A stretch of 64,000 nt of DNA from an uncultured Rhizobiaceae bacterium. Its GTDB lineage: Bacteria > Pseudomonadota > Alphaproteobacteria > Rhizobiales > Rhizobiaceae. Location: the NCBI GenBank assembly GCA_951813045.1, contig CATOTF010000002.1:1116001-1180000 (forward strand). The letters are read 5' to 3'. The notes beneath the pieces are model-generated. The model saw nothing but the letters and a program-made list of their open reading frames with translations, made no database searches and had not been told where the DNA came from. Within the stretch, counting starts at the first letter, position 1, and each line of letters opens with the position of its first letter. The position numbers and the translations under genes were made by a program. This document shows, piece after piece, positions 1 to 9,202 of this stretch.

Positions 1-498
1 GCGCCGAAGGAGCAAAAACCCACCGCGACAGTTGAAGGGACAATGACGCTTGTACGCATGGGTGAGATTATCAATCGGCTGGATGATAAGGCCCGCGCTG
101 TCAATGCGGGTACCGCGTGGCAATTTCACGTTGAGAAAGTCCCGGTCGTCATCGTCACTGACGTAATTAACAACCGCATGCGCATCATGACGGCTGTAAA
201 GAAAGCTGAAGACCTGTCGGCTGATGAACTGTTGCGCATTGCGCAAGCCAATTTCGACACGACGCTTGATGCACGTTATGCGGTCGCCAATGGGTTGGTG
301 TGGGCGACATTCATTCACCCGCTCAGCACGTTACATGATCGGCAACTCATTGAGGGCATTGGTCAGACCGTGAATGCGGCGAAGTCCTATGGCACGACGT
401 TTTCGTCCGGTTTAATGAGTTTTGGTGGAGGCGATAGTGGCGCCATTATTCAACGGGATCTGATCGACAAGCTGTTAAAAAAGGGGCAGGAGATTTAA
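1..498 (+). CDS. Hypothetical protein, 5'-truncated by the window edge
   Basis: The reading frame is open from base 1 to the stop at 496-498, so the gene very likely starts upstream; the first in-frame ATG is at 43 but nothing marks it as the true start. The visible part (about 165 residues) is soluble, with no signal peptide or membrane segment. It is a mixed alpha/beta sequence with a helical middle (DELLRIAQANFDTTLDARYAVANG), followed by a segment reading WATFIHPLSTL and a Gly/Ser-rich turn (SGLMSFGGGDSG). The overall pattern is reminiscent of small YbjN or type III chaperone-like folds, but I do not recognise a specific family and assign no function. Confidence 0.6.
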   Translation, partial: APKEQKPTATVEGTMTLVRMGEIINRLDDKARAVNAGTAWQFHVEKVPVVIVTDVINNRMRIMTAVKKAEDLSADELLRIAQANFDTTLDARYAVANGLVWATFIHPLSTLHDRQLIEGIGQTVNAAKSYGTTFSSGLMSFGGGDSGAIIQRDLIDKLLKKGQEI

Positions 499-868
499 TC
501 TCGTGGTGCGTCTATTCATTGGGATAGAGCTGCTCCACCGATAACCCAATAAAGTCGATCCCATCGAACGAACGGGGGGTGCGATTGCTGTTGTTATCCC
601 TTACTTCCATTTCTATCTAATGTTGATAAATGGATTACAATATAAAAATATATCGTAACTGAGATTTTTACCGCTATTGAATTTTCATAGTCTCCTCACA
701 GAGCTACAAATAACGGCGAAATTAATATTGATATCGCTATAAACCTGCTAATTTGGGGGTGTAAAAATGAAATATAACCCTCTCTCGGGAATATCCATTT
801 TTTAAGAAATTGATCATACCACGTTCGCTTCTGTATTGGTTCTTCTCTCGTCCACCTGACGACACCCC
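499..868. other. Intergenic stretch without a supported gene
   Basis: About 370 bases between the 3' end of the first gene and the stop of the NicO-family gene on the other strand. The part from about 600 to 780 is AT-rich. I see no convincing ORF, tRNA or strong terminator. It receives transcripts from both sides. Confidence 0.5.
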
Positions 869-1915
869 TCAAAGTCCCATGGAACGAATAGGTGGGGCAA
901 ATGATGTCGTCATTAGCCCGATCCCAATAGATGCTAGCAATAATCCGCAAGCAATTGTCGCTCCATTCGCTGCGAATGATGCCAGGGAGCCGTTGCTGAC
1001 CATGACACGCATGGCGAAGCTGCGGGCCTGAACCGATAATACAGCAAGCGTGGCGACCGTGATTGCCGTCCCGGCAGACATCGCAAGCACTGCAAATGCG
1101 CCAGCCCATGGAATACCGGAAAACCGCGAGAAAACCAGAACGAGTATTGCACCGCTACAGGGTCGCATGCCGATGGACAAAACCACGCCCGCCAACGTGC
1201 GCCAGTCGTTGACGGAATTGACCTGTTCGACGGAGGGAATATGGGCATGGCCGCAGGTGTTGCAAACACCATGGTCGTCATGAGAATGGTTGTGTGAGTG
1301 TCCGTCAGAATGATCATGACTGTGTGCATGATCGTGATGGTGGCCAGTGGTGTGTTTCGCTTTATTTTGAAACCATCCAAAGCCCCTCATACCGCGCCAG
1401 ACCAGCATGAGGCCAATGGCAACGACGAGCGCGAACGCAAGACGTTCACTCCAACTCACTGCTAGTTTCATATCAGCTGAAACGACGCCAAATATGTAGA
1501 AAAGCCCGTAGACGAGCGCTATTGCGACAAGCCCTTGAACAAGTGACGAGATCACCGCCAGCACAACGCTTTTACCGATTTTTTCCGGCTGGCTGAGCAG
1601 ATATGTCGACAGTATGACTTTCCCATGGCCCGGTCCGGCGGCGTGGAAAACACCATATAGAAAACTGCCTGTGATGATGGCAATTGCCGTGGCAAATCCG
1701 GAATTATCCGCATAGGCGCTGATGCTTTTTGTCAGGGATTTGTGGAACAACCGTTGCTCCTGATTAATCCAGACAATCAGATTTACGTAGATGTCCGATA
1801 TCCCTTCCCAGGCGAACCAAAGTACAGCGGCCAATAGGGGAAGGGCCAGCAGCGCCAACTTGCCGGGGTTTTGGCGGATCGATTGCCCGTTTATTTGCAT
1901 GAAATGGATACCCAT
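869..1915 (-). CDS. NicO/RcnA-type nickel-cobalt transporter with a histidine-rich loop
   Basis: Inner-membrane permease of the NicO family, which exports or moves Ni2+/Co2+ (and perhaps related ions). It has an N-terminal hydrophobic anchor, then segments including AAGPGHGK, which is typical of the family. A long His/Asp loop follows (roughly residues 190-225, rich in HDH and HSH repeats, ending in CNTCGHAH), then a C-terminal block with SIGMRPCSGA. Length (348) fits. The upstream DUF1007 gene overlaps the start by 25 nt; an internal ATG at 1900 would shorten the overlap to about 10 nt. The two are clearly co-transcribed. The His loop is the presumed metal-binding region. Nickel versus cobalt versus zinc cannot be decided from sequence. 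Confidence 0.88.
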   Translation of the reverse strand: MGIHFMQINGQSIRQNPGKLALLALPLLAAVLWFAWEGISDIYVNLIVWINQEQRLFHKSLTKSISAYADNSGFATAIAIITGSFLYGVFHAAGPGHGKVILSTYLLSQPEKIGKSVVLAVISSLVQGLVAIALVYGLFYIFGVVSADMKLAVSWSERLAFALVVAIGLMLVWRGMRGFGWFQNKAKHTTGHHHDHAHSHDHSDGHSHNHSHDDHGVCNTCGHAHIPSVEQVNSVNDWRTLAGVVLSIGMRPCSGAILVLVFSRFSGIPWAGAFAVLAMSAGTAITVATLAVLSVQARSFAMRVMVSNGSLASFAANGATIACGLLLASIGIGLMTTSFAPPIRSMGL

Positions 1916-2565
1916 TCAGCAAATTGCGCGCCCAGATCAAACCCGGATGAATCTGACTTTCCCAGCGAACTTGCGTAAGCAACCGTATCTTCGTCCGGAG
2001 CGGCCTCGTCTAACTTCCACGAACATCCCTTTGGCGGATTTACCAGAAAGACCGGCACATCATCCGGGTCATGATGCATCGCGATATAGAACTGACTGTC
2101 ATAAATCGCGTATCGCATCGTATTTTTCTTCAATGATACAGGGTTCTTGAATGGTACGTTAAAAGTGAGTTCGAGCTGACGGTTGGAATAACTTACTTTG
2201 ACCGGTTCAGCGGTTCCCAACTTTGGTGTCAGATGATTCCCGTCAAACGCGGTGAAATACCCAGCAGGCTCGATATTTCCCAATATCTCTACGATTAACG
2301 CGTCGAGTTCTTCCTGATCCGCCTTGCCATTCTTGTTTTTGTCCTGCCCTTCAATCGCGTAAGCGGAGAAAAATTCGTCAAATTGCCAAAAATACTGAAA
2401 ACCAGAGAGTTTACCCTCATCATTGAATTTGACTTCGACACGCATGGTGACAAATTCATGGGGGTGGGCGTGTGCATATTGCGAAGTGAACGCGCTCAAT
2501 GCACCAAGGAATAGAAACAGCACCGCCGGTTTGAGTTTTGAAATCAAAGACACTTTGCTTACCAT
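1891..2565 (-). CDS. DUF1007 family periplasmic protein
   Basis: Small exported protein that in many proteobacteria is encoded next to a NicO-type metal transporter. I chose the ATG at 2565 because it gives a normal signal peptide (hydrophobic FLFLGALSAF, cleavage near AHA) and has GGTGG upstream; the frame stays open further 5' without a plausible start. The mature protein opens with HPHEFV, typical of DUF1007, and has an EF-hand-like acidic stretch (DKNKNGKADQEE) near the middle that may bind a cation. It ends inside the start of the transporter gene, so translation is probably coupled. The role is inferred to be periplasmic metal handling for the downstream permease. Confidence 0.85.
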   Translation of the reverse strand: MVSKVSLISKLKPAVLFLFLGALSAFTSQYAHAHPHEFVTMRVEVKFNDEGKLSGFQYFWQFDEFFSAYAIEGQDKNKNGKADQEELDALIVEILGNIEPAGYFTAFDGNHLTPKLGTAEPVKVSYSNRQLELTFNVPFKNPVSLKKNTMRYAIYDSQFYIAMHHDPDDVPVFLVNPPKGCSWKLDEAAPDEDTVAYASSLGKSDSSGFDLGAQFAEWVSISCK

Positions 2566-2650
2566 CTTGAGACCACCCACCTGGATTCCATAAATCACCA
2601 GCGGATTAATTGCAAAATAATCCCGGCGAATTTGGGGCAATAAGATTAAA

Positions 2651-4531
2651 TCAGGCGACAGCTTCGCTGAGGTCCAGCCATTCCTCTTCAACTTCAACAA
2701 GGCGGCGTTCGAACTCGGCTTTTTTTGTCGCCAAATCACGAATACGTTTTGCGTCCCGTTCGGTGGAAGCCGTGGCCAGAAGCTTGTCGAGTCCTTTAAT
2801 GGCGTCTTCCGCCTTTTTCATGATGGCTTCAAGTTTTTGAATGCGTTTGCGGGAATCGGACTGGTTTTCGCGCTTCGCCGCCTGTTCTCGGCGTTTTTCC
2901 TTGTCGGATTTTTGCGGGGCAGCGACTTTGGTTGCTTTTTCATCCTTTTTAGAACCGGGTGCGCCGGGGCCTTTAAGAATAAGCCTTCGATAATCCTCCA
3001 GATCACCTGTATAAGGGCCGACGGTCCCGTCATGTACCAGCCAGAGACGTTCAGCACTTGCTTCCACAAGGTGCCGGTCGTGGGAAATCAGGATCACCGC
3101 ACCGGAATAGGCGTTGAGCGCCATTACGAGCGACTCGCGGCTATCAATATCCAGATGGTTGGTCGGTTCATCGAGGATCAACAGGTGGGGTTTGTTGAAC
3201 GTTGCCAACCCCAGCAACAGTCGCGCTTTTTCACCACCGGAAAGGCTTTTCGCCTTGGTTTCCATTTTTTCGGCACCAAGCCCCATGCCGGCAACACGGG
3301 CGCGTACTTTCGCTTCCGGCTCGCGCGGCATAAGTTTGCGCACGTGGTCGATGGGTGTTTGATCAGGAAAGAGATCGTCCATATTGTGCTGGGCAAACAT
3401 GGCAACCCGTAGTTTTTCTGACCGGGTCACTTTACCGTCCATGACGGCAAGGCGACCGGCAATCAACTTGGCAAAAGTCGATTTCCCGTTGCCGTTCGCC
3501 CCCAGCAGCGCAATGCGGTCATCTGCATCAATCCGCAAATCCATATTGCCGATAACAGGCTTACCCGGTTCATATCCGGCCACCGCTCTTTCCAGATTGA
3601 TAATCGGTGAGGCAATGGGTTTTTCAGGGCTGGGGAAGTGCAGGGCGGCGACATCCGTATCCTGAACGGCTGAAATTGTTGCCATTTTTTCAAGCGCCTT
3701 AACCCGGCTTTGCGCCTGCGTAGCCTTTGAAGCCTTCGCTTTGAACCGATCAATAAAGGCTTGCATATGAGCGCGTTTAGCGTCCTGTTTCACCTTCATT
3801 TTCGCCTGTAAGACCATACGTTCAGCGCGGGTCTTTTCAAAAAAGTCGTAATTGCCTTTGTACGAAGTGAGCTTGCAATGCTCCAAATGAACAATCGTAT
3901 TGCAGCATTTGTTCAGCAGGTCACGGTCGTGGCTGATGATGATGACAGTGTGGCGATAACGAGCGACATAGTTCTCGAGCCACAGGGTGCCTTCAAGATC
4001 GAGGTAGTTGGTCGGCTCGTCGAGCAGCAGGAGATCGGGCTCGGAAAACAGCACAGCAGCGAGAGCCACGCGCATGCGCCATCCGCCGGAAAAATCCGAA
4101 CAGGGGCGGGCCTGTGCGGCTGAATCGAAACCCAATCCGTGGAGGATGGCTCCGGCACGCGCTTCGGCGGAATGGGCATCAATGTCGCCCAGCCGCGTGT
4201 GAATGTCGGCAATGCGGGTCGGGTCGGTTGCCGTTTCCGCCTCTACCATCAGTTCGGTACGTTCGACATCCGCTTCCAGAACTGTTTCCAGTAGAGATTT
4301 TTCGGTTCCCGGCGCTTCCTGTGCAACCTGACCAATTCGCATATTGCGTCGCAATTTCAGAGAGCCCGTTTCCGGGCCGTATTCGCCGGTGATCAACTTA
4401 AACAGAGTTGTTTTGCCGGTTCCATTACGGCCAACAAAGCCTACGCGAGCACCCATCGGGACAGCCATCGAAGTATTTTCCAGCAACAGGCGGCCCTGCA
4501 TGCGAAATGTGAGATCAGTTATGGTCAGCAT
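2651..4531 (-). CDS. ABC-F family ATPase (YheS/Uup-like)
   Basis: Soluble protein with two ABC ATPase domains in one chain and no membrane segments, the hallmark of ABC-F proteins, which act on ribosomes rather than in transport. First domain: Walker A GRNGTGKTT near residue 34, signature FSGGW, Walker B LLLLDEPTNYLD. A basic linker follows. Second domain: GANGNGKST, LSGGEKARL, LLILDEPTNHLD. The C-terminus is a Lys/Glu-rich coiled-coil tail (about residues 535-626), as in YheS/Uup types. The length of 626 is normal. It stands alone, about 55 nt downstream of the EamA gene on the same strand. It could be a translation factor; a resistance role is not indicated. Confidence 0.93.
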   Translation of the reverse strand: MLTITDLTFRMQGRLLLENTSMAVPMGARVGFVGRNGTGKTTLFKLITGEYGPETGSLKLRRNMRIGQVAQEAPGTEKSLLETVLEADVERTELMVEAETATDPTRIADIHTRLGDIDAHSAEARAGAILHGLGFDSAAQARPCSDFSGGWRMRVALAAVLFSEPDLLLLDEPTNYLDLEGTLWLENYVARYRHTVIIISHDRDLLNKCCNTIVHLEHCKLTSYKGNYDFFEKTRAERMVLQAKMKVKQDAKRAHMQAFIDRFKAKASKATQAQSRVKALEKMATISAVQDTDVAALHFPSPEKPIASPIINLERAVAGYEPGKPVIGNMDLRIDADDRIALLGANGNGKSTFAKLIAGRLAVMDGKVTRSEKLRVAMFAQHNMDDLFPDQTPIDHVRKLMPREPEAKVRARVAGMGLGAEKMETKAKSLSGGEKARLLLGLATFNKPHLLILDEPTNHLDIDSRESLVMALNAYSGAVILISHDRHLVEASAERLWLVHDGTVGPYTGDLEDYRRLILKGPGAPGSKKDEKATKVAAPQKSDKEKRREQAAKRENQSDSRKRIQKLEAIMKKAEDAIKGLDKLLATASTERDAKRIRDLATKKAEFERRLVEVEEEWLDLSEAVA

Positions 4532-4585
4532 GGGCGGCTTTTGCGGGAAACCGGCGCCAAGTGCAAGGGGTAATCCCTCGCTTTA

Positions 4586-5473
4586 TTAGGTCTCACGCAT
4601 GTTCACCAAAACAATGCCAGCGCCCACCATGAACAACGCGATAATCAACCGTGGCCCAACCGGTTCGCTGAGGATTAGCCAGCCAAATGCGACGCCAAAC
4701 ACCGGCGCTAAAAATCCAAAGCTGGCCATATTTGCGGTTGGATATTTTGAGAGCAGCCAGAACCAGAATGAGAAACCAGCCGCAACGACCACAACAACCT
4801 GAAAGCTGAATATGCCCCAGTGATGGAGCTCCAATTCCCGAATGAACGGACCGAAGAACAATGCCGCCACCATAATTAGCGGCCCAGAAACGGCAAGTTG
4901 ATAGACTAGTTGCATCTCTGGGGTTGCATTTTTGAGATTTGTGGCTCGTGTCGTCAAGGCAATAGCTGCCCAGAGCATTGCACCAACGAGGCACATAATA
5001 TCGCCGATAAACGCGTTTGGAGATGCAGGTGCATCATTTTGTGAAAGCGCTAACACTACACCGCCAATGGCGAGTAACAGCCCAACAATCTTCACACCTG
5101 TCAGTCTTTCATCGGGGAGAAGAAAGTGAGCGCCAATCGCCACCCAAAACGGCATCGTGTAGAAGAAAATCGATGTGCGGGCGACACTTGTGTAATCAAG
5201 AGCCAGAAACAGCAGTACAAACTCCGATGTAAAGAACAATCCAGTCAGCATGCCAGGCCAAAAACTGCCATCCGACATCGAAAGCCTGCGTCTCATGACC
5301 AGAGCAAATATCAGGATAACGGGAAAAGCGAGTAGAGAACGTAGCCCCGCCTGAAATACTGGTTGAAGGCCCGTGTTCACGATTTTAATAAGCACTTGAT
5401 TGAGGCCGAGCAGCGCGGAAAATCCGATTAAGCTAGCTGCCCCGAATGCGTCGATATGGGTCTTGCGCTCCAC
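4586..5473 (-). CDS. EamA/DMT-superfamily permease
   Basis: Integral membrane protein of 295 residues with about ten hydrophobic segments arranged as two EamA repeats, the usual drug/metabolite transporter layout. The first repeat contains LLGLNQVLIKI and the second begins near IGDIMCLVGAMLWA. No substrate can be named; members export amino acids, nucleotides or drugs, or work as uptake carriers. The start at 5473 follows a long upstream gap shared with the divergent GST gene, so the roughly 130 bases between them should carry promoters for both directions. Confidence 0.87.
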   Translation of the reverse strand: MERKTHIDAFGAASLIGFSALLGLNQVLIKIVNTGLQPVFQAGLRSLLAFPVILIFALVMRRRLSMSDGSFWPGMLTGLFFTSEFVLLFLALDYTSVARTSIFFYTMPFWVAIGAHFLLPDERLTGVKIVGLLLAIGGVVLALSQNDAPASPNAFIGDIMCLVGAMLWAAIALTTRATNLKNATPEMQLVYQLAVSGPLIMVAALFFGPFIRELELHHWGIFSFQVVVVVAAGFSFWFWLLSKYPTANMASFGFLAPVFGVAFGWLILSEPVGPRLIIALFMVGAGIVLVNMRET

Positions 5474-5603
5474 TCAACTGCGCCCTTCTGGCGCGAATTG
5501 CACCAAATAAATCATTATGTGTAGATGCATGGCTTTTTTCGTAAGTGGCGGCGTGATAGCCAATGAGCCCTAGCACTATTTTTTGACAGACGGAAACCGG
5601 ATT

Positions 5604-6302
5604 ATGACCATTCAATTATACGACCTGTGCGGAGCGGATATCGACCTGCGGTTCAGCCCCCATTGCTGGAAAACCCGCCTTTCGTTTCTTCATAAAGGGT
5701 TGGATTTTGAAACGACGCCGGTGCCGTTTACAAAGGTGGCGACAATCGAAGGTGGCGACAGTCGCAAGGTGCCTGTCATTCGCGATGGTGAGAAAATTGT
5801 CGAGGACAGTTATGAAATCGCCAAATATCTCGACGCCCAATATCCAGACGCACCAAGCCTGTTTAAAGGGGAAGGCGGTGAAGCGATCACCGCTCATATC
5901 GTCAATTGGTCGCAGACCCAGCTTCACCCGGCCGTCACGCAACTTTGTCTGATGGATATTTACAATGAACTGGCGCCGAACGACCAGGTGTTTTTTAGAA
6001 CCACACGGGAGAAATTATTCGGCTGTACGCTGGAAGAATTTGACGCAAAATTCCCAAAAACGCGCGAAAATCTGGAAAAAACGCTATTTCCTTTAGAATT
6101 AACGCTCAAAAAACAGAAATTTATTGGTGGTGAATCCCCATTATTTGCCGATTATGTGGTATTTGGCGCGCTGCAATGGCTGCGCACAACCTGTACCCAT
6201 GACGTCCTACCGCACGACAGCAAAGTGGCAGATTGGTTCGATACATTACTCGACATGTACGATGGGGCAGGGCGGAAAGCCAAATGCGTTTCGCAAGGTT
6301 GA
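5604..6302 (+). CDS. Glutathione S-transferase family protein, LigE (beta-etherase)-like
   Basis: Cytosolic two-domain GST-fold enzyme. The N-terminal thioredoxin-like domain reads TIQLYDLCGADIDLRFSP, then CWKTR, with the GSH-site turn VPVIRDG and EDSYEIAKYL. The C-terminal helical domain carries FADY and ends with the conserved LLDMYDG pattern. These features and their spacing recall LigE-type etherases of sphingomonads, where GSH cleaves beta-aryl ethers. Here no lignin genes are nearby, so the substrate is open. I chose ATG 5604 because it starts directly before the first beta strand; an in-frame codon at 5583 would add seven residues. Length 232. Confidence 0.83.
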   Translation: MTIQLYDLCGADIDLRFSPHCWKTRLSFLHKGLDFETTPVPFTKVATIEGGDSRKVPVIRDGEKIVEDSYEIAKYLDAQYPDAPSLFKGEGGEAITAHIVNWSQTQLHPAVTQLCLMDIYNELAPNDQVFFRTTREKLFGCTLEEFDAKFPKTRENLEKTLFPLELTLKKQKFIGGESPLFADYVVFGALQWLRTTCTHDVLPHDSKVADWFDTLLDMYDGAGRKAKCVSQG

Positions 6303-6316
6303 TCTGATCAACCCGC

Positions 6317-6347
6317 TTGCCGCCAGAGCAGGTTAGCGCTATAGCGC
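6317..6347 (+). promoter_or_regulatory. Putative sigma70 promoter for ndk
   Basis: TTGCCG at 6317-6322, a 17-base spacer, then TATAGC at 6340-6345, about 40 bases before the ndk start. The -10 sits inside a perfect 12-bp palindrome (GCGCTATAGCGC, 6336-6347), which could also be an operator. Confidence 0.45.
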
Positions 6348-6386
6348 GCGCAACGGTTTTCCTCTCCATTTACAGGACTAATATCG

Positions 6387-6809
6387 ATGGCTATCGAACG
6401 TACTTTTTCAATGATCAAACCCGACGCAACAAAGCGCAATCTGACAGGCGCAATTACTGCGCGTCTCGAAGAAGCGGGCCTGCGTGTTGTCGCCTCCCGC
6501 CGCGTGCACATGAGCTTGCGCGAAGCTGAGGCTTTTTACGCAGTTCACAGCGAACGCCCTTTCTTTGGTGAACTGACTAAATTCATGTCATCCGGCCCAA
6601 CTGTTGTTCAGGTTTTGGAAGGCGAAGGCGCTATTCTTAAAAACCGCGAAGTGATGGGTGCAACCAACCCATCCGAAGCTGATGATGGTACAATCCGCAA
6701 GGATTTCGCCCTGTCATTGGGTGAAAATTCGGTACACGGTTCCGATGCGCCGGAAACTGCTGCAGAAGAAATTGCCTTTTGGTTCGCAGGTTGCGAAATC
6801 GTCGGCTAA
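6387..6809 (+). CDS. ndk: Nucleoside diphosphate kinase
   Basis: Cytosolic enzyme that moves the gamma phosphate from ATP to other (d)NDPs through a phosphohistidine. Full length at 140 residues. The family start [11 protein letters not shown] is present and the catalytic His is H117 in the motif NSVHGSD. The C-terminal EIAFWF is also standard. It is a single-gene unit: a candidate promoter lies just upstream and a strong hairpin-T terminator follows the stop. An AGGA precedes the ATG. Confidence 0.98.
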   Translation: MAIERTFSMIKPDATKRNLTGAITARLEEAGLRVVASRRVHMSLREAEAFYAVHSERPFFGELTKFMSSGPTVVQVLEGEGAILKNREVMGATNPSEADDGTIRKDFALSLGENSVHGSDAPETAAEEIAFWFAGCEIVG

Positions 6810-6835
6810 TCGCTTTTATTTATTAAGTTTGAAAG

Positions 6836-6868
6836 CCCGGTGATCGCATGGCGATTGCCGGGTTTTTT
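6836..6868 (+). terminator. Rho-independent terminator of ndk
   Basis: A 12-bp stem (CCCGGTGATCGC with GCGATTGCCGGG, two G-T wobbles) around an ATG loop, followed by six T residues at 6863-6868. It lies 27 bases after the ndk stop. Confidence 0.92.
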
Positions 6869-6969
6869 GTGGGTTCAGAAGGCACGACTAACTAAATATA
6901 TTGTCTGTCTCACTTTGGAATAAAGCCAGTATAATACGCGGGTTCAAACCCTTGAGAATCACTGGTGCC

Positions 6970-8730
6970 ATGTTCAGAACATTTACGCGAGCTTCCAACT
7001 TTCTTCTGTTCATATCGTTCTTATTGGTCGCTGGCATTGCGTCGCAGGTGTCAGCGCAATTATTGCCATCTGCACCGGCCGATAACGCTTCCACACCAGC
7101 TGTTGACCCCTATGGCAGAACCAATCCACGTAGTTCGATTGAAGGTTATTTAAAAGCCATTCGTCAGGAGGACTTCGAGCGGGCGTCCCGATATCTCGAT
7201 ATGAGTAATCTCGATGCTGACGAGCAAAAAGAAACGGGAAAAAAACGTTCCAGGGAGTTGATTCAACTTCTTGACCGGGACGGCTACATCAATGAAATCA
7301 ACGCGCTTTCTACTTCTCCAGAAGGCAAGTTGAATGATGAGCTGAATGCCAATTTGGAACAGGTTGGTGTGTTGGACCGTTCTGAGCGAAACATACCTCT
7401 GATTATGCATCAGATTAACGGCCCAAATGACTTAAAAATCTGGGTGTTTGAGCCATCCATGCTCAACCGTGTACCGTTCTTGTTGCGCGTAACCGATGAA
7501 GGTCTGTTGGACAGGATTCTTCCCGAACAACTAAAAACCTACAAAGTTGGTACAGTCGCTGCCGGACACTGGATTGGTATTTTTGTCGCGGCATTGGCAG
7601 CGCTTGCAATTGGTTATTTGATCTCGTCGTTCATCGTCGCCGTGTTGCGCGCAATCTTAAGGCAACGAAGCGACCTGCCGGGCCATGGAGTTCTAAGGTC
7701 AATTCGAATCCCTCTCGCTGTAGTACTTGGAGTATCGTTTTATCGCGTGGCCGTTGTGGTGCTCGGAATTCAGGTTGTCGCTCGCGACTACATCAATTGG
7801 CTGGCGACAATTGCCAGCCTGTTGGCGCTTATCTGGCTGCTTATGCGGATCGTTGACGGAATCGGCGAATTTGCGCGCTACGGCATGTCCCGCACCAACC
7901 GATTGTCGTCCGTCGCTGTCGTTATGCTGGCAAGACGTATGGCGAAAGCAGTCGTTATCGGCATCATTGGTATTACCATCCTTGATATATTGGGTGTCGA
8001 CGTAACAACGGGGCTGGCAGCGCTTGGTATCGGTGGTTTAGCCCTGGCGCTTGGTGCTCAAAAGACCATTGAGAATCTTGTTGGTTCAATCACGGTCGTT
8101 GCGGATAAACCGGTCAGGGTTGGTGACTTCTGCAAATTTGGCGGTGTGATGGGAACGGTTGAAGACATCGGCATTCGGTCGACTCAGGTTCGAACGTTAG
8201 ACCGAACAGTGGTAACCGTTCCAAACGGCGCATTTTCCGCCATGGAGATTGAGAATTATTCGGTGCGCGACCGTTTCAAAATGCAGACGATACTTGGGAT
8301 GCGCTATGAAACGACGCCCGATCAAATCCGTTACCTATTGAGCGAGATCAGAAGATTGCTGGACAATCACCCAAGCGTACTTGGTGAATCCCTGCGGGTG
8401 CGGTTTGTGAATTTCAATTCCAGTTCCGTCGACATAGAAATATTCTGCTATATCAAAGTGACGGATTATAATTCCTTTCTGGAAGTTCAGGAAAACCTAT
8501 TTCTTGGCGTCATGGATATTGTCGAGGCTAGCGGAACTCAATTCGCCTTCCCGTCGCAGACATTGTACCTTGGAAAAGACGGTGCACCGTCGCCTCAAGA
8601 TGCGGCGAAGATCAGCAAACTGGTTCAAAAGATGGATAAATCCGGCGACTTACCGTTGCAAAAGTTTGATCAGGAACCGACGTCGGATACGGCACCAAGA
8701 CTGCCCGCGGTGAAGAGCGCAAAGGCGTAG
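6970..8730 (+). CDS. MscS-family mechanosensitive ion channel with periplasmic domain
   Basis: Channel that releases solutes under hypo-osmotic stress. The start at 6970 gives a clean signal peptide (FLLFISFLLVAG, cleavage near VSA). A periplasmic domain of about 170 residues comes next (helical, SIEGYLKAIRQEDFERASRYL), then several membrane segments from about residue 190. The pore helix and beta domain are recognisable: GLAALGIGGLALALGAQKTIENLVGS followed by VRVGDFCKFG and VPNGAFS. The protein is 586 residues, larger than minimal MscS, as in YbdG/YnaI-like or MscS-with-sensor types. It converges with moaE, their stops only three bases apart. An in-frame GTG/TTG start upstream (6901) is less likely. 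Confidence 0.9.
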   Translation: MFRTFTRASNFLLFISFLLVAGIASQVSAQLLPSAPADNASTPAVDPYGRTNPRSSIEGYLKAIRQEDFERASRYLDMSNLDADEQKETGKKRSRELIQLLDRDGYINEINALSTSPEGKLNDELNANLEQVGVLDRSERNIPLIMHQINGPNDLKIWVFEPSMLNRVPFLLRVTDEGLLDRILPEQLKTYKVGTVAAGHWIGIFVAALAALAIGYLISSFIVAVLRAILRQRSDLPGHGVLRSIRIPLAVVLGVSFYRVAVVVLGIQVVARDYINWLATIASLLALIWLLMRIVDGIGEFARYGMSRTNRLSSVAVVMLARRMAKAVVIGIIGITILDILGVDVTTGLAALGIGGLALALGAQKTIENLVGSITVVADKPVRVGDFCKFGGVMGTVEDIGIRSTQVRTLDRTVVTVPNGAFSAMEIENYSVRDRFKMQTILGMRYETTPDQIRYLLSEIRRLLDNHPSVLGESLRVRFVNFNSSSVDIEIFCYIKVTDYNSFLEVQENLFLGVMDIVEASGTQFAFPSQTLYLGKDGAPSPQDAAKISKLVQKMDKSGDLPLQKFDQEPTSDTAPRLPAVKSAKA

Positions 8731-8733
8731 TCG

Positions 8734-9195
8734 CTATTGCCAACGATTTTTGGCTTGTTCATCGCTTTCCTTGGCATCGACCCATCCGGCAGGCTTGCCA
8801 TCGACACGGTGTTCTTTTTTCCAAAAGGGCGCGTTGGATTTTAAAAAATCCATCACGTAACGCGCCCCATCGAACGCCGCATCCCGGTGTCGACTGGTGG
8901 CGATAACCAGTACGATTTGTTCGCCCGGTTGGATGACGCCATAGCGGTGGATGACGGTCAGCCCGTCAATCGGCCAGCGGGTGCAAGCTTCTTTGGCTGA
9001 CCGTTCAATTTCCGCTTCCGCCATTCCGGGGTAGTGCTCAAGTTCCAGCGCATTCAGGCTTTCGCCCTCACTGCGGCAAAGGCCGCTGAATGTTGCGACC
9101 GCGCCAATATCTTTATTGCCACTCGTCATCGCGTGTATTTCTGCACTCTGGTCGAAATCTTCCGCCTGAACAACAATTTTTGGAATGGCTGTCAT
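8734..9195 (-). CDS. moaE: Molybdopterin synthase catalytic subunit MoaE
   Basis: Large subunit of molybdopterin synthase, which uses the thiocarboxylated MoaD tail to put two sulfurs into precursor Z. Diagnostic stretches are present: GAVATFSGLCR (active-site Arg loop), LELEHYPGM, the HRYG and ATSRHRDAAF segments, and the catalytic Lys region NAPFWKKE. Length 153 is standard. It follows moaD with a 7-base gap, so the two subunits are made together. Confidence 0.96.
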   Translation of the reverse strand: MTAIPKIVVQAEDFDQSAEIHAMTSGNKDIGAVATFSGLCRSEGESLNALELEHYPGMAEAEIERSAKEACTRWPIDGLTVIHRYGVIQPGEQIVLVIATSRHRDAAFDGARYVMDFLKSNAPFWKKEHRVDGKPAGWVDAKESDEQAKNRWQ

Positions 9196-9202
9196 TCGGG
9201 TT

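Noticed and set aside
2566-2650. Possible metal or cobalamin riboswitch or Zur-type site upstream of the DUF1007 gene
   Set aside because: Only 85 bases are free and no known motif is visible.
6940-6972. Possible tRNA 3' end (GGGTTCAAACCC)
   Set aside because: The T-loop-like sequence has no matching acceptor stem or anticodon arm upstream, and it runs into the start of the MscS gene.
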